This document shows positions 8,764 through 17,394 of a stretch of 64,000 bases of DNA, in pieces. The DNA is from Bacillus sp. AFS006103 (lineage in GTDB: Bacteria > Bacillota > Bacilli > Bacillales > Cytobacillaceae): contig NTXX01000011.1 in the NCBI GenBank assembly GCA_002559145.1, positions 232,656 through 296,655 of the forward strand, in the 5' to 3' direction. The stretch's first letter is position 1; each line of letters opens with the position of its first letter. The notes under the pieces are model-generated. The model ran no database searches and had not been told where the DNA came from. It worked only from the letters and a program-made list of their open reading frames with translations. The translations under genes and the position numbers were made by a program.

Positions 8764-9546
8764 ATGGATATACAAAAAGCTGCGACAGCATTAATGGCAG
8801 CAGAAAGTAAGAAACAGCCGATTGCTCCCTTTACTTCATCCACAGAAGGGATTTCTGTGGATGAAGCGTATCAAATACAGCTGCACCAAATTCATCATAA
8901 AGTGGAAAAAGGTGCAGTAATTATTGGAAAAAAAATCGGTCTCACAAGTAAAGCAATGCAGGATATGTTAAATGTGAACGAACCTGATTACGGGCACCTT
9001 CTGAATGACATGATCTATGAGGATGGAGAAACGATTGAACTAAATCAGTATATCCAGCCAAAGATTGAATTTGAAATTGCCTTTGTCTTAAAGAAAGATT
9101 TAAAGGGTCCTGGAGTAACAATGAATGATGTGATCGAAGCAACCGATTACATCGTACCGGCACTTGAAATTATTGACAGTCGTATTAGCGACTGGCAAAT
9201 AAAGTACGAAGATACGGTAGCAGACAATGGTTCTTCAGCTGGAGTGATTATTGGCAAGACAACAGCTAAGATAGAGGGGCTTGACCTCACCAAAATCGGC
9301 ATGAATGTATATAGGAATAATGAATTTTTGGACTCAGCTGTAAGTGCGGCCGTAATGGGCAATCCTGTGCAAGCCGTTGCCTGGCTTGCTAATGCCTTAG
9401 GTAATTATAGTATCTCTCTATATGCGGGTGAAGTTATTCTTGCTGGGGCTCTTTCAAAGGCGATAGTCATTGAGGATGGGGATACTTTCACCGCAGAATT
9501 TGACCATATAGGTGCAGTTACAGCGAGCTTCAAAAGAAACCGTTAA
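8764..9546 (+). CDS. 2-keto-4-pentenoate hydratase / 2-oxo-3-hexenedioate decarboxylase family
   Basis: A 260-residue member of the MhpD/DmpH/HsaE family, which hydrates 2-hydroxypenta-2,4-dienoates (or decarboxylates 4-oxalocrotonate) after ring cleavage. Visible are GKKIGLTSKAMQ, the metal-site PKIEFEIAFVL, and VPALEIIDSRI (near residues 127-137), then DNGSSAGVIIG and AVAWLANALG. Sequence alone does not separate hydratase from decarboxylase. The ATG at 8764 lies 8 nt after AGGAG (8751-8755); the ATG at 8758 is too close. Confidence 0.85.
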   Translation: MDIQKAATALMAAESKKQPIAPFTSSTEGISVDEAYQIQLHQIHHKVEKGAVIIGKKIGLTSKAMQDMLNVNEPDYGHLLNDMIYEDGETIELNQYIQPKIEFEIAFVLKKDLKGPGVTMNDVIEATDYIVPALEIIDSRISDWQIKYEDTVADNGSSAGVIIGKTTAKIEGLDLTKIGMNVYRNNEFLDSAVSAAVMGNPVQAVAWLANALGNYSISLYAGEVILAGALSKAIVIEDGDTFTAEFDHIGAVTASFKRNR

Positions 9547-9560
9547 AAATAAATAAAGTA

Positions 9561-9570
9561 TTCGTACGAA
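9561..9570. promoter_or_regulatory. Palindrome TTCGTACGAA, possible operator
   Basis: A perfect 10-bp palindrome lies 14 bp after the hydratase gene in the 109-bp gap before the FAA-hydrolase gene. It has no T-run and no loop, so it is unlikely to be a terminator. An operator role is a guess. Confidence 0.3.
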
Positions 9571-9579
9571 GTATATTTG

Positions 9580-9615
9580 AAGACTCCTTGTATGTCGTTA
9601 TGTAAGGAGTCTTTA
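9580..9615 (+). terminator. Hairpin between hydratase and FAA-hydrolase genes
   Basis: AAGACTCCTT / AAGGAGTCTT form a 10-bp stem around a 14-nt loop. The T-run after it is short (TTTATTG), so it may attenuate rather than stop transcription. Confidence 0.55.
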
Positions 9616-9655
9616 TTGTAAGTAAATAAATTTCATAAAATGAGGGGTAGCTATA

Positions 9656-10642
9656 ATGGGTATTAAAGTGGTTAGATTCGAACATAAACAAAAAGAGAAA
9701 TGGGGTGTTGTATCTGGCGATCAAATCCACCTTTTATCAGGTACATACCAAAGTTTAGCTAATTTTTTGGAGCATGGGAAAGATGAAGCTCGTGCCATCA
9801 ATAAACAAAAAAACACAGAATCTGTCCCATTAAATGAAGTGACCATTTTGAGTCCAGTGACAAAGCCAGCACGAATTGTTTGTCAGGGGGTAAATTACTC
9901 AGAGCATCGTTCTGAGACGGGAATGGATGCTGCACGAGCTCCTTTTAATTTGATTTTTAGTAAAGCTGACAGTTCCCTTTGCGGTGCCACGAGTGAAATT
10001 GTAAGGCCGAGCGGTGTAAAACTATTAGATTATGAATTGGAGCTTGGTCTCGTTATCGGAACAGAAATATCAGAAGCTTCAGATATAACGGACGAAAACC
10101 TTCATCAGTATATCGCCGGGCTGGTCATTGTTAATGATGTTTCTGCACGAGATGTTCAGCTTTCTGAAGGGCAATGGCTGAAGGGGAAGAGCTACCGAAC
10201 TTTTTGTCCAACAGGTCCTTATTTCTATTTGCTTGATAAGGGAGAACTGCCATTGATTCATGATCTTGAGTTAAATCTTTGGGTGAATAATGAATTAAGG
10301 CAATCTGCCAATTCAAATCAACTGCTCTACAAACCAGCAGAAACCCTTACAGAGTTATCTGAGATTATGGATTTATCCCCAGGGGATTTGATTGTTACTG
10401 GAACTGCAGGAGGGGTTGCTCTAAGTCTAACTCCACAAGTATTGGAACTTTTATCAAACATGGCTATTCCTTATCAACAAAAGTTGGATTTACTTGAAAA
10501 GGGGCAATTAATCAGCGGCAAATACCTTAAGGATGGCGATGTCATTCGCTGCCAGATCAAAAGTGCGAATGGTGTAATTGATCTTGGAGAGCAAATTAGT
10601 AAAGTGGTTCCAAGCAAAGGTAAAACCCTTGTAAACTCCTAA
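9656..10642 (+). CDS. Fumarylacetoacetate hydrolase family protein
   Basis: A 328-residue FAH-superfamily protein: an N-terminal cap (1-80), then CQGVNYSEHRSE (about 82-93), the metal-binding LLDYELELGLVIG (Glu-x-Glu pair near 125-127), VNDVSARDVQ with its Asp, and GKSYRTFCPTGPYF. Members hydrolyse acylpyruvates or isomerise/decarboxylate products of homoprotocatechuate meta-cleavage. A long insertion between TGTAGGVALSLTP and the final GDVIRCQI strand (about residues 255-300) is unusual for the family. In this cluster it would act on a late ring-cleavage intermediate. Exact reaction unknown. Confidence 0.82.
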   Translation: MGIKVVRFEHKQKEKWGVVSGDQIHLLSGTYQSLANFLEHGKDEARAINKQKNTESVPLNEVTILSPVTKPARIVCQGVNYSEHRSETGMDAARAPFNLIFSKADSSLCGATSEIVRPSGVKLLDYELELGLVIGTEISEASDITDENLHQYIAGLVIVNDVSARDVQLSEGQWLKGKSYRTFCPTGPYFYLLDKGELPLIHDLELNLWVNNELRQSANSNQLLYKPAETLTELSEIMDLSPGDLIVTGTAGGVALSLTPQVLELLSNMAIPYQQKLDLLEKGQLISGKYLKDGDVIRCQIKSANGVIDLGEQISKVVPSKGKTLVNS

Positions 10643-10668
10643 TAACTCTTATTAGAGAGGGGGAATAA

Positions 10669-12525
10669 ATGTTGGCTGGCTTGGCTGAATCTTATAAACC
10701 GGGCAAATCCATGGATGGTAATAAAAAAATCATTTCCACGGCTGCTGCATTTGGCCTGCTGAGAAAAGGATTAATTGAGAATCTCGGTACCAAAAGAGCA
10801 AAAGGATTTCTTCTTCGCTATGGTTGGAATTTAGGAATAAGTGATGCAGAAGAAGCCATGAAAACTAGTTCTTCAATAAATGAACTTCTTAATCAAGCTT
10901 CGATTCTTCACTTAAGTACCGGGCATTTTAGAGATATACAGTCCGAAAGAATAATTGAAATGAGTGATTCAGAAACCATTAAATCGATCCTTGGCAAAGG
11001 AAAATGGATTGACTCATTTGAAGCCATGGAGCATATCAAGCACCATAGTCAATCAGAAGCACCGGTATGCCATACCTTGACAGGATATGCAAGCGGTTAT
11101 ATGTCAACAGTCTGCAGGACGAGTGTGATTGTAAAGGAAATTAGCTGTATTGCTATGGGAGATGCTGAATGCTGTTTCGAAGCAAGACTGCAAGAGGATT
11201 GGGGACATGAAATTCAAGAGGAACTTAAATTCTATCATGAAAGTAATATCATTGATGAATTGGAGTATACTTATGAGCAATTGTTAGAGCAGCGGAATTT
11301 TATCGAAACCGTTTCTAAATTTCATAAGAAATTGACGGAAAGTGTTTCGAATGGAAGCAATCTACAGGATATTGCTGATAGCACGTTTAAATTATTGAGA
11401 ATCCCCATTTCTATTGAAGATTTAAGCTTCCAAAAGATTGTATACTCAGGGCTGAAAGAAGAGCAATATAGTAGTCTTAATAACAACCTAAAAGAGAATT
11501 TAATTCGAAAAAATAGAAATAACCACAACCTGCTTCCATTATTTAATGAAACGACCAGAATAGTGACAGGAAATCAGGAACGTTTAATTACTCCCATTAT
11601 TGTCCAAAAAAAAGTTATTGGGTATTGTACCTTTCTCTATATAAATGAATCAGGGAAAAGCGCTGAAACAGATATTATGTTTATCGAGAGGGTTGCTAAT
11701 GCCGCCTCATTGTACCTTTTAAATGAAAAAACAAGTTTTGAAGCACTTGAAAAAATGAAGGGGTACTTTTTAGAACAAATACTTAAGGGACAATATTCCT
11801 CCAAGGAGGAAATTGTAATGCGTGGCCGGCATATGGGCTTTGATCTTGAGAACCCTTTCTATATTGCTACCATGGATTATAAAGAGAAGGGAAAGATCAC
11901 CCAGAATAGCTTTGATCACTATGACCAAATATTAGAGACCATTGCCAAGTATCTCGATATCCAAGGATATAAAGCGTTAATTGGTCAGTATGAGGGGCAG
12001 ATTATTATGCTGATCCCCGAAACAGCAAATATTATCGCTATTATGGAGAAGATCTTGAAACATATTGAAACAACGTATTCAACTTATCAATATAAAGTCG
12101 GGATTAGTGATAAATCCGAGGATATTGAGAGTATTTTAGATTATTTCGAAGAATCATTAATCGCCTTAAGGATGTCCACGGATAAAAAAATTAATGGTTT
12201 TAAAGATTTAGGGATCGTTGGTGTGCTAATAAATTCAAAAAACGTAAGCGGGATTAAGAAAATCGCAAAACAAGAATTAGGACCACTATATAAATTAAAT
12301 GATGCGAAACAAAAAGAGTTACTGAAAACACTCTATGTCTTTTTATCGAATGGTGGGAAACTTCAGCAGACGATGGATGACCTTTCCTTATCTATGAGTG
12401 GTCTAATGTATAGAATTAATAAGATTGAAACGCTTATCCAAAAAGATTTGCGAGATTCTTCCCAAAGCTATCAGCTGCTGCTCATTCTTGACTCACTGAT
12501 GGCGTTGGGAGAGCTAAAAATATAG
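10669..12525 (+). CDS. V4R-domain regulator with PucR-type C-terminal HTH
   Basis: A 618-residue regulator. Residues about 20-95 look like XylR_N (AAFGLLRKGLIENLG...FLLRYGW.LG); about 110-175 form a V4R small-molecule domain with Cys134, Cys149, Cys160 and Cys168/169. A GAF-like middle part follows, and the C-terminus (about 555-612) is a PucR-family HTH (LYVFLSNGGKLQQTMDDLS...YRINKIE). XylR/DmpR use V4R to sense aromatics but carry a sigma-54 AAA+ domain; none is present here, so activation must be sigma-54-independent. It probably senses the pathway substrate and controls the cluster. RBS AGAGAGGGGG supports the ATG. Confidence 0.82.
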   Translation: MLAGLAESYKPGKSMDGNKKIISTAAAFGLLRKGLIENLGTKRAKGFLLRYGWNLGISDAEEAMKTSSSINELLNQASILHLSTGHFRDIQSERIIEMSDSETIKSILGKGKWIDSFEAMEHIKHHSQSEAPVCHTLTGYASGYMSTVCRTSVIVKEISCIAMGDAECCFEARLQEDWGHEIQEELKFYHESNIIDELEYTYEQLLEQRNFIETVSKFHKKLTESVSNGSNLQDIADSTFKLLRIPISIEDLSFQKIVYSGLKEEQYSSLNNNLKENLIRKNRNNHNLLPLFNETTRIVTGNQERLITPIIVQKKVIGYCTFLYINESGKSAETDIMFIERVANAASLYLLNEKTSFEALEKMKGYFLEQILKGQYSSKEEIVMRGRHMGFDLENPFYIATMDYKEKGKITQNSFDHYDQILETIAKYLDIQGYKALIGQYEGQIIMLIPETANIIAIMEKILKHIETTYSTYQYKVGISDKSEDIESILDYFEESLIALRMSTDKKINGFKDLGIVGVLINSKNVSGIKKIAKQELGPLYKLNDAKQKELLKTLYVFLSNGGKLQQTMDDLSLSMSGLMYRINKIETLIQKDLRDSSQSYQLLLILDSLMALGELKI

Positions 12526-12527
12526 AC

Positions 12528-12562
12528 AAATAAGAGCAGTCCTAAATGGATTGCTCTTATTT
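12528..12562 (+). terminator. Terminator of the V4R regulator gene
   Basis: AAATAAGAGCA / TGCTCTTATTT form an 11-bp stem ending in an AT-rich run. The downstream T-run is weak. Confidence 0.65.
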
Positions 12563-12754
12563 ATTGAGTCCATCATTTAAAAACCAATAAAAACTATCTA
12601 AAAGTGCTAGGAAGTCAGATGATTTTTTCTCTAGAATTTAAATGCTGAATTTTCTAAAATTTAGTTAGGGTTAAAATATGTAGAAATGAAAAGGGTTACA
12701 TTGCTTTGGATGTTCCTATGAATTTTTTATTTACAGAAGGAGGAGAATTTCAAA

Positions 12755-13594
12755 TTGGCAAACATTACTCAACAACTAGTTAAAACGGATAAGTTTGAAA
12801 CATTTGTAAATCGTTCGGGTGAGGGCAATTCTGAAACTATATTATTCTTACATGGCTCTGGACCAGGTGTTTTCGCATGGGCGAACTGGCGGTACGCATT
12901 AAATGCTTGCGGTGAAACATATGACTGTATTGCTCCAGATTTGCTTGGCTTTGGACAAAGTGGACATCCTGAGGCACTTCCAAAGAACAGACAGGGATGG
13001 ATGGACCTTTGGGTAAATCAGCTGATTGAATTACTGGATCGTTACGGGATACAAAAGGCTCACGTGGTTGGGAATTCGTTAGGCTGTTCCATTGCATTGG
13101 AACTATTACTAGAATATCCAGAACGTTTTGGCCGAGTTGTCTTAATGGGACCTGGAGGGACACCGAATACAAAGTTAAGTCCTGAACTAGCACGTGCTAA
13201 GGGATTTTACGATAATCCATCCGAAAAGAAAATGCGTCAAATTATGGGCTGGTTCGTGTATGATGCGGAACAACTTGCTCCAGAAATAGACTCACTTGCC
13301 ACTACACGATATGAGACAGCGATGCGTCCCGAAATCCATCTTTCTAACGAATCCATCTTTGCAACAGCAGCTGTCCCTGTGCCAGTAACAGCACTTAAAC
13401 GGATCCAAAACCCAATCTTACTTGTTCATGGACGTGATGACATGGTTTGCTCGGTTGAATCTAGCTATTACCTACTCTCGCATCTCCAGAATGTTCAATT
13501 GCATGTATACGGAAAGTGTGGTCACTGGACGCAAATTGAGAACCAAGAAAGCTTTAATAACTTAATCCAAAACTATTTCTCAAGTAATATCTAA
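12755..13594 (+). CDS. Alpha/beta hydrolase, meta-cleavage product hydrolase type (second copy)
   Basis: A 279-residue paralogue of the hydrolase at 4269. It has HGSGPG (33-38), GNSLGC with Ser108, Asp229 in HGRDD and His257 in KCGHWTQIE, so the catalytic triad is complete. Differences cluster in the lid region (about 140-215), which sets substrate choice in this family, hinting at a different ring-cleavage product. It starts at TTG 12755, 9 nt after a strong AAGGAGGAG; no ATG fits the site. It is paired with the second dioxygenase gene, 26 bp downstream, and the two clearly form one transcription unit. Confidence 0.83.
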   Translation: MANITQQLVKTDKFETFVNRSGEGNSETILFLHGSGPGVFAWANWRYALNACGETYDCIAPDLLGFGQSGHPEALPKNRQGWMDLWVNQLIELLDRYGIQKAHVVGNSLGCSIALELLLEYPERFGRVVLMGPGGTPNTKLSPELARAKGFYDNPSEKKMRQIMGWFVYDAEQLAPEIDSLATTRYETAMRPEIHLSNESIFATAAVPVPVTALKRIQNPILLVHGRDDMVCSVESSYYLLSHLQNVQLHVYGKCGHWTQIENQESFNNLIQNYFSSNI

Positions 13595-13620
13595 AAATAC
13601 TAGGATGCGGAGGTATAAAG

Positions 13621-14574
13621 ATGACTTTACCAGAGATTGCAAAGTTAGGACATGTGGCACTCGTCACACCGGATTTGGAAAAATCATTATGGTTTTTCAG
13701 GGATGTCATTGGATTGGAAGTAACAGAAGAAAAGGACGGAACCTATTACTTGCGTGCATGGGGTGATTTTGAACATCATTCCCTTTCTTTAACAGCAGGA
13801 GAGAAAGGGTATGTTGATCATATTGGATGGAGGACGAAACGGCCGGAAGATGTGGAAGGATTTGCCCAGCTACTGGAAAAAGCCGGAACAGAGGTCAACT
13901 GGATTGAAGCGGGTGAAGAAGCTGGTCAAGGACGAGCGATACGCTTTAAACTGCCAAGCCAGCACTCTTTTGAAATTTACTATGATGTAGAAAAGCCTAA
14001 GGCAGATGAAAAAAGACGTTCAGTCTTAAAAAATCAAACGTACAAAGCGTGGGCTCGTGGCTGCTCCCCAAGACGATTTGACCATGTAAATATTGCTACC
14101 TCCATGGATGTCGCTGAAATTCTCGATTACTTAGGAAGCCAATTAGGATTTAAGCTTCGTGAATATGTGAGATACGATGAAAAAACAACTGTTGCAGGCT
14201 GGATGAGTGTTACTCCTTTAGTTCACGATATTGCAGTTATTTCAAGACCACAGGCAGAAACACCAAACCAACTACATCACATTTCCTATTGGCACGATAA
14301 TGCCCAAGATATCCTAAGGGCTGCTGATATTCTAGCTGAAGAAGGCATTAAATTCATTGGTCCTGGTAAACACGGAGTATCTCAAGCGTTTTATCTCTAT
14401 GTATGTGACCCAGGCAGCGGCTGCCGAGTAGAGTTATTTAGCGGATCCTATTTAATTTTTGAACCAGACTGGGAACCGGTCGAATGGACAGAGGAAGATC
14501 ACTCGATTGCAAACACCTATTGGGGAGAAACCGTAAGCGATAAGGAATTGAATAAACCAACGATCGAAGCGTGA
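13621..14574 (+). CDS. Extradiol ring-cleavage dioxygenase (VOC family, second copy)
   Basis: A 317-residue protein colinear without gaps with that of 7219. Metal ligands are kept: His155 (RRFDHVN), His219/220 (LHHISYW), Glu271 (RVELF), and His251 in GPGKHG. Most changes lie at residues 160-215, around the substrate pocket side of the C-terminal module. It would cleave a catechol meta to the hydroxyls. The gene follows the second hydrolase gene and ends at a strong terminator, so hydrolase and dioxygenase make a two-gene cassette. Duplication of both partners, not one, points to a second parallel substrate. Confidence 0.87.
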   Translation: MTLPEIAKLGHVALVTPDLEKSLWFFRDVIGLEVTEEKDGTYYLRAWGDFEHHSLSLTAGEKGYVDHIGWRTKRPEDVEGFAQLLEKAGTEVNWIEAGEEAGQGRAIRFKLPSQHSFEIYYDVEKPKADEKRRSVLKNQTYKAWARGCSPRRFDHVNIATSMDVAEILDYLGSQLGFKLREYVRYDEKTTVAGWMSVTPLVHDIAVISRPQAETPNQLHHISYWHDNAQDILRAADILAEEGIKFIGPGKHGVSQAFYLYVCDPGSGCRVELFSGSYLIFEPDWEPVEWTEEDHSIANTYWGETVSDKELNKPTIEA

Positions 14575-14582
14575 TGTATAGG

Positions 14583-14617
14583 CTGACTCAGGAAATTGCT
14601 TGAGTCAGTTTTTTTGA
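14583..14617 (+). terminator. Terminator after the second dioxygenase gene
   Basis: CTGACTCA / TGAGTCAG with a 10-nt loop is followed by seven T. It lies in front of the true start of the next gene and shows that the upstream TTG at 14596 cannot be that gene's start. Confidence 0.88.
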
Positions 14618-14634
14618 AAGCGAGGGTCAATCTT

Positions 14635-16140
14635 GTGACGGAAAAGAAAATCTATGAAACTGATATTGTTGTAATTGGGGCAGGAAATGCAGCAATGTGT
14701 GCTGCTATCGCTGCAAGGGAAAATGGTGCCGATGTCATCGTGCTTGAAAAAGCTCCAGAGACTGAAAAAGGGGGAAATAGCACTTACACCCATGGCTCGA
14801 TTCGTTTTGCCTACAAGGATGTCGAAGAGTTAAAACAAATTATGCCGGACCTTACCGAGGAAGATCTAGCCATGACAGATTTTGGTTCTTACCCGGAGGA
14901 AGACTTTTTTGATGATATGTGCCGGATCACGGAATATCGTACCGACCCGGAGCTTGCCTCCCTTTTAACAAGTAAAAGCTTTGAAACGATGAAATGGATG
15001 CAGTCCCATAAAGTCAGGTGGGTACCCATCTACGGTCGCCAAGCCTTTAAAGTGGATGGCATCTTTAAATTTTGGGGAGGAATGATTGTTGAATCCGTCG
15101 GTGGTGGTCCGGGTTTAGTTGGAGCCCTCCATGCTGAAGCAGAGAGTTTAGGTGTTCAAGTTTTATTTAATGCGATGGCGACCGAACTCATCCACGATGA
15201 TGATGGAGTTCATGGAGTCGTTTTTAAGCATAATGGAAAAACAACAGAAGTACATGCGAAAGCGGTTATCTTAGCATCGGGGGGGTTTCATGCCAACCCG
15301 GAAATGAGAACTCGATACTTAGGTCCAAATTGGGATTTAGCTAAAGCAAGAGGGAGCCGTTTTAATACCGGCGAGGGCATTCAAATGGCGTTAAATATTG
15401 GAGCTCTTGCAGCTGGAAACTGGTCAGGCTGCCATTCGGTTGGAGGAGATCGTTATTTACCTGAATTTACAGAAGGGTTCCAAAAACTCAGCTATCCGTT
15501 TGGCATCATCGTTAACGCAGAAGGAAACCGTTTTGTTGATGAGGGAGCTGACTTTCGAAACTATACCTATGCGAAATATGGAAAAATGATTCTTGAGCAG
15601 CCGGGACAATTTGCTTGGCAGGTATACGATGCTAAAGTAGCAGGGCTTTTACGTGAAGAATATCGGGGAAGAAAGGTTACAAAAGTCAAGGCTAATACAT
15701 TGGAAGAATTGGCTGAAAAGCTTGACGGAGTGGATAAGGAAGGCTTTTTAAAGACGATAGCGGAATACAATGAGGCTGTCTGTAAAGATAAACCATTCAA
15801 CCCAAATATTAAGGATGGCCGTTGTACAGATGGGTTAGCGGTGCGTAAATCCAATTGGGCCAATACCTTGGATGAAGGTCCATTTGAGGCATATGCCGTC
15901 ACATGCGGAATTACCTTTACGTTTGGCGGATTAAAAATAAATACGAGTACCGAAGTTCAAGATGTAATGTCCCAATCAATTCCAGGCCTGTATGCTGCTG
16001 GAGAGCTGGTAGGCGGCCTATTCTATTTTAACTATCCTGGTGGTGCGGGCTTAATGGCAGGATCGGTTTTTGGGAAAATTGCTGGTGAAAATGCCTCACG
16101 TTTTATCACCCAGGTAAAAGAAAAAGAAGAGATGTTTTGA
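14635..16140 (+). CDS. FAD-dependent dehydrogenase (FAD_binding_2, TcuA/fumarate-reductase-like)
   Basis: A 501-residue flavoprotein with an N-terminal Rossmann motif IVVIGAGNAAMCAA, ribose-binding Glu in VIVLEKAP, and the GGNST segment typical of succinate dehydrogenase/fumarate reductase-type flavoproteins and 3-ketosteroid dehydrogenases. The C-terminus has the second FAD segment (YAAGELVGG..YPGGAGLMAG). Such enzymes add or remove hydrogens next to a carbonyl or carboxylate. The GTG start at 14635 sits 8 nt after GCGAGGG. Related genes follow at 19233 and 21896, so three family members share the cluster. The substrate is unknown; a role in processing a ring before or after cleavage is inferred. 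Confidence 0.82.
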   Translation: MTEKKIYETDIVVIGAGNAAMCAAIAARENGADVIVLEKAPETEKGGNSTYTHGSIRFAYKDVEELKQIMPDLTEEDLAMTDFGSYPEEDFFDDMCRITEYRTDPELASLLTSKSFETMKWMQSHKVRWVPIYGRQAFKVDGIFKFWGGMIVESVGGGPGLVGALHAEAESLGVQVLFNAMATELIHDDDGVHGVVFKHNGKTTEVHAKAVILASGGFHANPEMRTRYLGPNWDLAKARGSRFNTGEGIQMALNIGALAAGNWSGCHSVGGDRYLPEFTEGFQKLSYPFGIIVNAEGNRFVDEGADFRNYTYAKYGKMILEQPGQFAWQVYDAKVAGLLREEYRGRKVTKVKANTLEELAEKLDGVDKEGFLKTIAEYNEAVCKDKPFNPNIKDGRCTDGLAVRKSNWANTLDEGPFEAYAVTCGITFTFGGLKINTSTEVQDVMSQSIPGLYAAGELVGGLFYFNYPGGAGLMAGSVFGKIAGENASRFITQVKEKEEMF

Positions 16141-16200
16141 AGGTAAGTAATTTATATGCATTAAAAAACGTGTAGATAAAATGAATAAGGGGTGCAAAAT

Positions 16201-17373
16201 ATGGAAAGCAAAGTATTGGATGAATACAAGGCCGATTTGAGCCTGTTATTAAAAGGAGCAGAAAAGGTTGGGGAAATTGCGGAATCGGAAGCACTAGAAG
16301 CAGATCAAAACAAAACAGTTTCAAAAAATGTCATTGATGCGATAAAAGAGGCTCGATTATCTAAGTTGTTACTGCCAAAAAAATATGGTGAGCCACAAGT
16401 AGATTTAAGAGAGTATTCCCAAATTATTCGAACAGTTGGAAAATATAATACTTCTGCAGCTTGGTTAACCTTTCTATATTCCATTCATAATAGTTTAGTA
16501 GCATTTATGACCAAAGAGGCAGCAGAAGAAGTGGTGAATCAAGGAGGATTAATTGCCGATATCTTTGCTCCTATTGGGAAAGTGGAAAAAGATGGGGACG
16601 GTTTTCGAATTACAGGTAAATATAGTTTTGTAAGCGGAATCTTATATAGTGACTGGGTGGCTCTTGCAGTAAAAATGAAACTGGATGATAGTGAAGAGAC
16701 TGAACTATGCATGCTAAATATACCGATAGCTGATGTAGAAATAGTAGAAAATTGGGATACGTTAGGACTAAGAGGGACGGGAAGCAACCAGGTAATTGTA
16801 GATAATGTCTATGTTCCAAAGCACCATCTAATTCGGCTTACAGTTGCCGATCGTACAGGCCGACCGCCACAGGGTTATGATAAGGACTATCCTCTGTATG
16901 ATGTTCCGTTCTTCTCCTCCTTTTGTGTCGGTTTCCCAATGGTTGCATTGGGTGGTGCTGAGCGCCTATTGGAGGAATTTAAGAACCGAACGGAAAAGCG
17001 GGTCCGAATGGGAGGAAACTCCGCTAAAGATTCCCGTCATCAGGGAGTATTGGCTGAATTAACAATAAAATATTATGAATCAGAAGGTCTTCTAGACAAA
17101 TATATTTCTTTATTGGAAAACTATGAAATGGGAAAAGAAGATAAGCGAGGTGAATTCGCTGCGATACGGGCAAAAATTACAAAGAACGTAACAGATATTG
17201 CGGTAAAAGTTTTATTGACACTTGGCGGATTTTCCATGTTTAAAGGAGATCCAATTGAAATATTCGTACGCGATCTTTTGGCAGTATGCACCCATCGATC
17301 CAATCTTTATGAAGACTCGGTTGAATCGTTTGGAAAGTCACAATTTGGATTTGATGTTTCGATTAATGGGTAA
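16201..17373 (+). CDS. Acyl-CoA-dehydrogenase-like flavin monooxygenase (second copy)
   Basis: A 390-residue relative of the 5922 product with the same layout: NTSAAWLTFLYS near residue 83, YSFVSGILYSDW near 140, and GLRGTGSNQVIVDNVYVP near 184-201. It lacks its own flavin reductase gene and would share that at 8233. True acyl-CoA dehydrogenase activity with the EtfAB encoded at 24.5-26.3 kb is the main alternative. The ATG at 16201 is set by AAGGGG at 16187-16192; the GTG at 16192 overlaps that site. It lies 21 bp before the FAD synthetase gene, probably in one operon with it. Confidence 0.76.
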   Translation: MESKVLDEYKADLSLLLKGAEKVGEIAESEALEADQNKTVSKNVIDAIKEARLSKLLLPKKYGEPQVDLREYSQIIRTVGKYNTSAAWLTFLYSIHNSLVAFMTKEAAEEVVNQGGLIADIFAPIGKVEKDGDGFRITGKYSFVSGILYSDWVALAVKMKLDDSEETELCMLNIPIADVEIVENWDTLGLRGTGSNQVIVDNVYVPKHHLIRLTVADRTGRPPQGYDKDYPLYDVPFFSSFCVGFPMVALGGAERLLEEFKNRTEKRVRMGGNSAKDSRHQGVLAELTIKYYESEGLLDKYISLLENYEMGKEDKRGEFAAIRAKITKNVTDIAVKVLLTLGGFSMFKGDPIEIFVRDLLAVCTHRSNLYEDSVESFGKSQFGFDVSING

Positions 17374-17394
17374 TTTGGTAAGGGAGGGGACTGC

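Noticed and set aside
12640..12700. AGTTAG-containing block as a third copy of the duplicated promoter
   Set aside because: Only a short AGTTAG and TTAAAAT are shared; no TTGACA and no cre-like core.
14596..14634. N-terminal extension of the first FAD dehydrogenase
   Set aside because: This stretch is the terminator hairpin and T-run of the gene before; the ribosome site points to GTG 14635.
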